From assembly GCA_950097015.1 (NCBI GenBank), contig CATNEN010000037.1:4431501-4495500 (forward strand): DNA of 64,000 nt, given 5' to 3'. This stretch comes from Macrostomum hystrix (Eukaryota; Platyhelminthes; Macrostomidae). The position numbers and the translations under genes are program-made. The notes under the pieces were generated by a model. That model was not told the origin of the DNA, did no database searches, and worked only from the letters and a program-made list of their open reading frames with translations. Shown one piece after another: positions 57,012 through 64,000 of this stretch (the first letter of the stretch is position 1; each line of letters begins with the position of its first letter).

Positions 57012-58424
57012 TCACACAGACAGTAGACCGCTCTCATCAGCTCCGGCGATACCATAGACATTGGAGCTGCGGTGCAGCATCTTGCCAGCGATGTCATCGT
57101 TGGCCGGCAGCGGCAGAGGCATCTTCTCAACGGCGGCGCAGTCAGCGGCGGCAACTTTGTCCGTGGTTGCCGAGCATACATTCGAGCCGTAGCAGCTGCT
57201 GAGATCGCAGCCGCGGAGCTTGCCGCGCCAACGCTGGTAGAGCTGGCGGACAACCTCGGTTGTGATGACCTTGTCGGAGCCTTGGCTGAGCATCAGCACC
57301 AGGAATACGCCATCGTGTCGTAGGAACTTGGAGATGAAAGCCTTAACAGTCTGATGGTCGGGCTGCAGGTGCGGATCTGACAGGCGCAGAAAGCGTTTGA
57401 CGAAGGCCACCCGGTTGCAGCTACTCACTAGACGGAACAGCCACGTGCCGATGTTGATCAGGGTGACCGAGCCCATTATTAGGAACCAGAAGAACAGGAT
57501 CACATAGATCTTCTCGTTCAGGATGTTCACTGGCAGGGTGCACTGGCCGATATAGGCATTGGAGCTGCCCGGATCTATGTGCAGACTGATGTAGCATAAG
57601 GTGTGAAGTGGGAACAGGGCTGGCACCTGAACGTTTCTGCCTGCGTGCAGCACCATCACCCAGCCATAGGTTAGCAGGCCCTGCTGCTGGAAGCCAAGAA
57701 ATGCTGACATGAACAGCAGCTGGCCAATAGCGTTGGCCAGGCACAGCAGCTTAACCAGGATGTAGAGCAAGGTCAGCATGGTGCCCATGCGCTTGCTGGG
57801 CACCAGAAAGCTGCACCGGTTGTACACAGCCGACTTCAACCTCTGTAGGCGTCCATGGCGGAATTCGCGGTTGTAAACTAGCATGCGTTCGATGATGTCA
57901 GCGATGCGAGAAGCCTGCTCGCGAAAACAGCGGTCAGTGCTAGTCTGGGCCTCAGCAGCCAAGCGAACTAAGCTGTATATGTCTGATCCGAAACGATGGC
58001 TGCAGATCATCTGCCAGATTACTTTAGGCAAGTAGGAGATAGCGCATTGTAGAAGCAAAGCAAACGGTACCCATTGATAATAAGTCAGTAGTTTGTCAGA
58101 CATTGTACTTTCCCAATAGCTCTCTTGCTCGTTGAAGTCCTTGAAGCCAGTGAGTTTATTCATGCCATTTTTCGAGTATCTATAAGTCCCATGAGCCCAG
58201 CAGTAGCTTTCAGAAAAATCTAGAAATCCATTCGGATGGTGCTGCTGATTTCCAGAGAAAACACAGTGCATCGGCCGTCCAACAAATTCTTTGCCAAAGA
58301 CGACGAGGCTACACAAGATCAAAAGCATCGGCGTCCAGACGAAATTCAGGTGGTCAGTGATGTCCTCAGCGCCTGGCTTTGCAGCCTTTCGAAAGCCTTT
58401 AATATATTCTACTAAGCTGCTCAT
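57012..58424 (-). CDS. INX: Innexin gap-junction protein (470 aa)
   Basis: A four-pass membrane protein that forms invertebrate gap junctions or hemichannels. The innexin signature YYQWVPF stands at 115-121. Membrane segments lie near 27-43, 117-137, 218-240 and 298-322. Each of the two extracellular loops has its cysteine pair (C54 and C75; then LCYISL and GQCTLP). The conserved cytoplasmic C-terminal start with SDKVITTEVV is visible. The coding part is a single exon. The start is ATG 58424 (MSSLVEYIKG); four further codons upstream remain open but contain no ATG. Length is in the normal range (about 360-480). The stop codon overlaps a donor-like GTGTGAGTC, so an alternative spliced tail is possible. 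A complete hAT transposon begins 19 bases upstream of the ATG. Confidence 0.96.
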   Translation of the reverse strand: MSSLVEYIKGFRKAAKPGAEDITDHLNFVWTPMLLILCSLVVFGKEFVGRPMHCVFSGNQQHHPNGFLDFSESYCWAHGTYRYSKNGMNKLTGFKDFNEQESYWESTMSDKLLTYYQWVPFALLLQCAISYLPKVIWQMICSHRFGSDIYSLVRLAAEAQTSTDRCFREQASRIADIIERMLVYNREFRHGRLQRLKSAVYNRCSFLVPSKRMGTMLTLLYILVKLLCLANAIGQLLFMSAFLGFQQQGLLTYGWVMVLHAGRNVQVPALFPLHTLCYISLHIDPGSSNAYIGQCTLPVNILNEKIYVILFFWFLIMGSVTLINIGTWLFRLVSSCNRVAFVKRFLRLSDPHLQPDHQTVKAFISKFLRHDGVFLVLMLSQGSDKVITTEVVRQLYQRWRGKLRGCDLSSCYGSNVCSATTDKVAAADCAAVEKMPLPLPANDDIAGKMLHRSSNVYGIAGADESGLLSV

Positions 58425-59325
58425 TTTCGGTTTCACTCCCTGATAGGGATGCCAAAAACCGTGCTCTTTTGAGAACCGGTTAACCGGTTTTAAAAACCGT
58501 ATTTTTCAGGAAACCGGTTTTTAAAAACCGGTTTGTGCGTCAATTTCGTAAACAAATAACAAATGAACTTGCGGCTTTAAAATGCATGCTAGATACCTCT
58601 TTTACATATTTGTCATTTGTTTCCCCCTGCTTTGTTTGACCCTTGAAGGCTTTGACTTGCTGTTGCTGTTTAATATTATAATTTGCGAAGCATAATACTA
58701 TTGAATAAATTAATAAGTTATAATAAACACGAGGCACGAATCTGACTAATAATGTCAGTGACGTGCTTTATTGTCATTTCATTCTCTTAATTCGTTGGCA
58801 ACTTGGCAATTGGCATCAGCCAGCATTCTCACATTTCAGACAGTCATGTTTTTTTCTTCAAAAATTATTCGGCATTTGGCATTGGAATTGGCGCAAGCAA
58901 ACAAAAAACAAGATAAAGAAAAAGACCAGACACAGACACAAAGACAATTTTGTCGTAAAAAATTGCGCAACAAACCCTGCAGGCTTCAAGCTACAAACTA
59001 GTTTCTACTCTACTCGAACTCGAAGTGCATGTGTATAGGAGTTTAGCTACTTCCATATCTTCTACTCTACTCTATCATTTTTCCACACTATTCCACTCAA
59101 CTTATCTCATCTGCTGTCATTATCCTGCTCAATCTAAATGTATCTCTTCTTATTGTCAACTTCTCAAAACTCTTTCACTCTTCAGTCTTTTCTTAGTAAT
59201 CCAACTCTAATATGGTCATGTGACTCATGTCCTATTCTAGGACAATTGACTTTTAACTTAATTTCACTTCCATAAGTCCTTGAAATGTTTGACAATACAG
59301 GGAGGGAAATGTGAATGCAATGCAA

Positions 59326-61410
59326 TCATGTGTCCCTTTCACGCTTTAAAAAGTAATGGCGGAGCATGACGAGCCTTGACAGTGTAGTGTCAGTCAGTCG
59401 AGATCGCACTTTCGACAGGAAAGATCCACTTGCAGAAAACGCACGTTCAGCCTCGACACTTGTAGGTGGAATTAGCTGAAGTCCTTGGTATAGTTGCGTG
59501 AGCAAAGTGCCTCGTTGCTGTGCAATACGGAGGAACTCAATCTCGCGGCCAATTCGACTTTCTAGTGTCATGCTTTGGTTTCGATTTCGAGGCTGCTCAT
59601 TCTTCTGTTGCAAAAATAACTTCAGCTGGTCTTCTAGGCCTATGCAGACCTCTTGCTGATTTGCCCGATTGCTGTCGATTGCTTCAGCTGGTCTTGAACA
59701 CGCAGCTACTGGTGCTGGTAAAGATGATGCTGCCAACTCCTCCGAGCGTGTTGACAATTCCAGATTCATGTTAAGACCTGCTGCAGCTGCTCCACTTTCA
59801 CTAGCAGTTTGATCGGCATTGTCCTCAGGCTGTGCACACAGTTCTAGTTTCTTGGCGAGAGCAATTAAAGTATACTTAACGGCATTGAGCTCAGATTTTG
59901 AGTCAGTAGCTCCATATTGGAAGAGAAACTTGGCTGCAGTGACTATGGGTCCGCTGCGCTCTTGAATACGCAGCTTAAGTGAGCTGGAAAGATCCTGTGC
60001 AGGGTCACTTTCTTGGCTTGACAGCTTCAGTATGGCGAACTCTACTGCATTGATTGCAGTGACGATTGTGCAATCACGCTGGCATAGTGTCTTCACAATT
60101 AGCTCTACAGGTTTGAGGGCCTGGTTGATTTCATTCAAGCGTGCAATGTCTTGGCGATCCAATGGGAATTCGAGATCAAGTTGCAAGAGTGCTCGCTGTA
60201 TGGGCTTCAAAAGCAGCAAGAAGCGATCCACCATACTCAGCAAGGAATTCCACCGAGTCCGACAATCAAGGATGAGACTAAGCTCAGATCCATGACTTGC
60301 CTTCACAAATGACTGAAGTGTGTCATTGCGCACAGGTTTTCCGCGAAAACACTTGACAACATCGCGAACTTTGACAATGAGTTCTTGAATAGTAGGATTC
60401 AGTTGCATAGCATTGCCATCAGTTCCTTCATCAGACAAGTCCCACAGCATGGCCACTTCAGCATCATCACATGCATCAGCTTCGACATCAGAAACAGAAA
60501 CAGTAGATGTAACTGCGGTAGCAACAGGACAATAAAGCACATCAGATACAGCCAGATGAATTGCATGTGCAAAACACAGGTGGTGCTCAGCATGAATTAA
60601 CCTTCCAAACTTCACCATCACTGATGCTCCGTCTGTAGTACAAGCAATGATGTCTTTGGTGACATCTACTCCAAACTTGCTGACATGTTCAGTTACAAGC
60701 TGCAAACAAGCCTCAGCATTCATTGATCCATGAACTCTTACAAGTCCAAGATTGTGATGACTTCGATTGGCTAAGTGAATGTTCACATTCATATAACGAC
60801 GATTGTTTATACCTGTCCACTCATCAAGTGTCAGGGCAAACCTTTCACCACATTTGCGTCGCGCACAAAGATCTGTCTTTATTTCAGCCTCAACTGAGTC
60901 TGCAAACAACATCACCCGAGCCTTGATTGTCTCCCTTGACTTGGGGACATGCACTCCACGTGCTTGGAGACCACTTCGAATATCCTCAGATGTTACAAAC
61001 AATCGAAATGCAATTCCATCCTTGGCTACCATTCTGGCAAAAATAGCATTATCATCCACTGGCTTACGAGACAGAAATTCAACTATTTTTGACTGCTTTG
61101 CAGGTGTTGGGCCAGCTAGGGCAGCTTGGACAACTGGGCCAGCTGCAGCTGTGGCAGTGGGGGCAGCTTGGCTATCTTGCAAAGGTTGGCTAATGCTGCT
61201 AGTAGCACGAGGCATTCTGCTATTTCCAGACTTAGTATTTGTCCCAGAAACAGGAAGTTTGATATCATGTAACTTCTTCAGATGCGCATGCATGGCCGAA
61301 GTGGATCCTCCCTTAGTCTGGATTGTAGTCTTGCAAATATTGCAACTAGCTTGCTTTTCAGAAATTCTCTGAAAATTCGTCCATATGCTAGACTTTGGAA
61401 GACTAGACAT
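59326..61410 (-). CDS. hAT transposase with BED zinc finger (694 aa)
   Basis: An uninterrupted ORF from ATG 61410. The N-terminal BED finger has C23, C26, H43 and H48, with an upstream Trp10. The RNase H-like core has the three acidic residues of hAT enzymes: D196 in LTLDEWTG, D260 in TTDGA, and E655 in PPTSVEAERAFS. The insertion-domain C-x2-H (C279, H282) and RW motif (R386-W387 in CRTRWNSLL) are present. The C-terminal hAT dimerisation region follows (RSRLTDTTLSRLVMLRHY). It cuts the element at its terminal repeats and reinserts it. No stop or frameshift is seen, so it could be active. An acceptor-like TTGCAG lies about 40 bases upstream of the ATG. The nearest remembered relatives are ZBED-like animal hAT proteins. 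Confidence 0.95.
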   Translation of the reverse strand: MSSLPKSSIWTNFQRISEKQASCNICKTTIQTKGGSTSAMHAHLKKLHDIKLPVSGTNTKSGNSRMPRATSSISQPLQDSQAAPTATAAAGPVVQAALAGPTPAKQSKIVEFLSRKPVDDNAIFARMVAKDGIAFRLFVTSEDIRSGLQARGVHVPKSRETIKARVMLFADSVEAEIKTDLCARRKCGERFALTLDEWTGINNRRYMNVNIHLANRSHHNLGLVRVHGSMNAEACLQLVTEHVSKFGVDVTKDIIACTTDGASVMVKFGRLIHAEHHLCFAHAIHLAVSDVLYCPVATAVTSTVSVSDVEADACDDAEVAMLWDLSDEGTDGNAMQLNPTIQELIVKVRDVVKCFRGKPVRNDTLQSFVKASHGSELSLILDCRTRWNSLLSMVDRFLLLLKPIQRALLQLDLEFPLDRQDIARLNEINQALKPVELIVKTLCQRDCTIVTAINAVEFAILKLSSQESDPAQDLSSSLKLRIQERSGPIVTAAKFLFQYGATDSKSELNAVKYTLIALAKKLELCAQPEDNADQTASESGAAAAGLNMNLELSTRSEELAASSLPAPVAACSRPAEAIDSNRANQQEVCIGLEDQLKLFLQQKNEQPRNRNQSMTLESRIGREIEFLRIAQQRGTLLTQLYQGLQLIPPTSVEAERAFSASGSFLSKVRSRLTDTTLSRLVMLRHYFLKRERDT

Positions 61411-63098
61411 TTGTATCTTTGCTGATGTCCTGAATCCTGATGATGATCTGCAATTAATTAGATTAGATTTTTTTACTTATATTCAATGGTAGTTGTTATT
61501 TATTACTTATGAATTCAAATAAAATATTTAGAAATATGTAAAAAAATATTATTAGGCCTACCCTATCATTTTATATATGATATAACCATGGAGATTTCAC
61601 TTTGAAATTTGACAGAAATATATAGTTGGCTAAGGCTAATGACTTATGACTTAAGGCTAATGAGTAGTAATGACGAATGGCTAAAGCCCACCTGGTTGCA
61701 CCTTTACCCTTAGGACCCTTTGGGCTTTCCCTTGGCTATATAAGTAATTCAAACCTTTCCTAAGAAATTTTACTATATGATATATATATATACTTGCAAT
61801 TACAAATTTACAAAAAAATTATTCATTTTCTTAGCATTTATATTTAGAATTAAATAAATTTATTTAATTGTCATTGACAATAGTCAGGCTTAACTCACAT
61901 ATTTTGAATTTGGATTTTAAAGTGCCACACAGCCCACACTGGCCCATGCATAGTACAATGCACTTTGTACATATTTAATTATGCTTATAGATTACAGTTA
62001 CATATAGTTACAGATGATAGTAGACTATATATAGAGCTCCTTCATTAGACTGATTAGAAGAGAAATTAGCAAATGGTTGGGCTTGGACACTTGGGCCTAT
62101 ACTCAATAGTAAATACTAAATAGTAAATACCTAACCTAACTCCTAGACTCCTGAGTCCTGAGTCCTGACTCCTGACTCCTGTCCTGTCCTGAGTAAAGAT
62201 AATGCTGAGCTAATGGCAATGGCAATGCTGCCTGCCAGTGCCAGCCAGTGATATGATATGGAAACCCGTACAAACAACAATCCGACATCAGCCAATGTTG
62301 GCGACTTTTTCGACGTTGGCCAACGTCGCTGTAGCATTACCGCTTTTACCATCTCCTGAGTCCTGTCCTGAGTCCTGACCACCAACACCAACCAACCGAC
62401 GTTTGACGTTTATTTAGATTTAGACGTCTGCTAGACGTCGGGTCGGGTCGGGATCGGATTCGGGACTCGGGACCGGGAGATAGGAAAAGTGGTAATGTTA
62501 CATTACAGCGATGTCGGCCGACGGTCGACGTCGGGATCGGGTCGGGAGTCGGGACTCGGATTGTTGTACTTGTACTTGTACGTTGTACTTGTACGTTGTA
62601 CGGGAAACTAGAAAGCTGAAAGCTAAAAGTTAAAACTTCTGGATCTGGAAGCCCTGAAAAATGACTGAATCTGAATCACTGAATGCTGAAAGCCTAGCTG
62701 AAAGTCTGAAACCCATCCTAGTAGCCGTAGGTGGTGATACGAAAGTTACGAAACACAAATTGCCCAAGACAAATCCCATTCTATTTTACGTTATAATATT
62801 TTCACTTTTGATTTCGAAGAAATTATTGAATTTAAATTTCTAATTTTCAAGAGTCACGACTCACGTTGAATTGTTTGCGACATTATGAATTGTGATGTGT
62901 ATTGTTGTGGTTGTGACATTTGTCACGTTGTTGTGAGTCTTGTGACTCTTTATATCTAGATTGTATTCCATTTTAGAATTTTAATAAGCATGTGAAAAAC
63001 CGTGAAAAACCGGACCAAAAAACCGGTTTTTTCAAAACCGGTTTTTCGGCCCGAAACCGGTTTTTTGGCAAACCGGTTAACCGGAGTTGGCATCCCTA
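61411..63098. other. 5' non-coding part of the hAT element
   Basis: It contains AT-rich sequence, a short tandem of CTGAGTC/CTGACTC units (62145-62200, again near 62355) and a CG-rich GTCGGGTCGGG stretch (62435-62560) that may be promoter. No further ORF of note. The right subterminal motifs start near 62995. Confidence 0.5.
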
Positions 63099-63106
63099 CT
63101 CCCTGA

Positions 63107-64000
63107 TCCTGAGTGAAACTGCTAAGAAATGAGAGCTAACGCAAACAGAAGTCACCATCTCTTAAGACTTAAAATAATACGATACGATCATTGATTTCAG
63201 GCCACGCGCGCCCATGGCGGGGTAGACAGATAGTAAAGCTGGTCGATAAAATTTAAGGACTTCGATGATAAACAACACGAGACCCTTCTTATAATGTACA
63301 TTCTGTGAATAAGGACCCCAAGCGAATGTACATTTAGAACTGGAAAGTTCTAAATTCCTTACCCAAAGATAGAATTCCTTACCCCCGCGCTGCGCCAACC
63401 TACACTGCCCCGATCTTACTGAAGTCATCACATAATAAATTTACTAAGCCATAATTAAAAAGGAAGTTCCAAACTATAAGGGCCCTAAGCTTGCCTGTGC
63501 CTAAGTTTCAACTTAAAGGGCTAAAAAACTACACTGCGAAAACAGAAGCTATGATTAAGCTTGTTGTCTAATAAAAGCTATATAAGCAGCTAAGGGTTGG
63601 TGTTTACTTTTTACAAGTTTAACTAACTTCCCTCCAGAGGTTGGGTAAATCGCACGCCCTCTCTGCAAAAACTTTCGGCACCATCCTGAAGGCTGCAGCT
63701 GGACAATGCCCACACCCAGACGGACGAGGCTGGATGACCAGGCAGATGCTATTGATAAATGGAGCATCTATTGGCCGAATTAGCATGTCAATTTTTCAAA
63801 TGAATTTTTTTTCAAATTTTTCAACAGCAAACACAGACAAATTTCACACAATTTAGAAGAGTCAACAGAATTTTAATTATCTATCGAAGGTAAGACACAA
63901 AAAATGGCTAATTTTGCATGTAATCGTTACGCATGCCTCACATTCAGATCAGTGTATTTATACAATAAAATAACGACGCTTGCGCCAGGTAAAATTGCAG
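63107..64000. other. Window end, no gene recognised
   Basis: Before the hAT insertion this sequence lay directly upstream of the innexin start. On the minus strand GTTTCACTCAG ends 9 bases before the insertion point (63107 side) and could be the original acceptor. A plus-strand frame around 63638-63855 follows a pyrimidine-rich CTCCAG but matches no family I know. Confidence 0.4.

Larger units (their letters stand above)
58444..63098 (-). mobile_element. Complete hAT transposon, 4655 bp
   Basis: The left end TAGGGATGCCA and right end TGGCATCCCTA form terminal inverted repeats; TAGGG fits the hAT end consensus YARNG. The perfect 8-bp target duplication CTCCCTGA flanks it (58436-58443 and 63099-63106). 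Both ends carry dense AACCGGTT-type motifs (58470-58535 and 62995-63085), likely subterminal transposase-binding sites. One transposase gene lies inside on the minus strand, with a 1.7-kb leader on its 5' side that includes a short CCTGAGT/CTCCTGA repeat (62145-62200). Intact ends, intact ORF and perfect duplication indicate a recent insertion. Confidence 0.93.

Noticed and set aside
63555-63856. 70-residue frames on both strands at the window end
   Set aside because: Could be an exon of a gene beyond the window, but I cannot tell the strand or family.

Overview
This is nuclear DNA of an animal. The protein-coding genes have spliced GT/AG introns and long AT-rich spacers, and they belong to metazoan families: an innexin, kinase suppressor of Ras (KSR), cGMP-dependent protein kinase (PKG), LMBR1, ZRANB2, proteasome subunit Rpn3/PSMD3, a LOTUS-Tudor protein, a Ly6/uPAR-type surface protein and COX7A. 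The innexin points to a non-chordate or at least innexin-using bilaterian. A free-living flatworm (Macrostomum-like) would fit the heavy simple-repeat load and the acceptor-like sites just before start codons, but that placement is inference and uncertain.

Layout. 1-2.5 kb is AT-rich spacer with one short hAT-type MITE (356-911, perfect 8-bp target duplication). 2.5-3.8 kb holds two tandem COX7A-like genes. ZRANB2 (4.5-5.5 kb) and LMBR1 (6.0-7.8 kb) follow. Two arrays of the same 33-bp repeat (9.1-9.9 and 11.0-12.0 kb) precede PSMD3 (12.1-15.1 kb). Then come a LOTUS-Tudor gene (15.8-18.3 kb), a metallophosphoesterase of the Cdc1/MPPE1 type (20.2-23.6 kb), a gene-poor stretch (23.6-31.3 kb), a 16-exon PKG gene (31.3-43.7 kb), and spacer with two arrays (43.7-47.4 kb). 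On the minus strand lie KSR (47.4-51.5 kb), a Ly6/uPAR protein (54.5-56.1 kb) and an innexin (57.0-58.4 kb). An apparently intact 4.66-kb hAT transposon (58.4-63.1 kb) sits 11 bases plus its target duplication upstream of the innexin start codon. The last 0.9 kb holds nothing I can name.

The most striking property of the window is that most introns longer than about 200 bases are largely filled by a tandem minisatellite, and each intron has its own unrelated unit (12 to about 45 bp). By hand count tandem arrays make up roughly a fifth of the window. In PKG one array is built from the 5' splice site itself and another forms the 3' splice site. Two dispersed SINE-like families with tRNA-like promoter boxes also recur in introns and spacers. 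The genes are ordinary housekeeping and signalling genes and do not look like a functional cluster. PKG and KSR are both signalling kinases, but nothing shows co-regulation.

Exon models were joined by hand from splice consensus, reading-frame phase and remembered family sequences. No database search was run.
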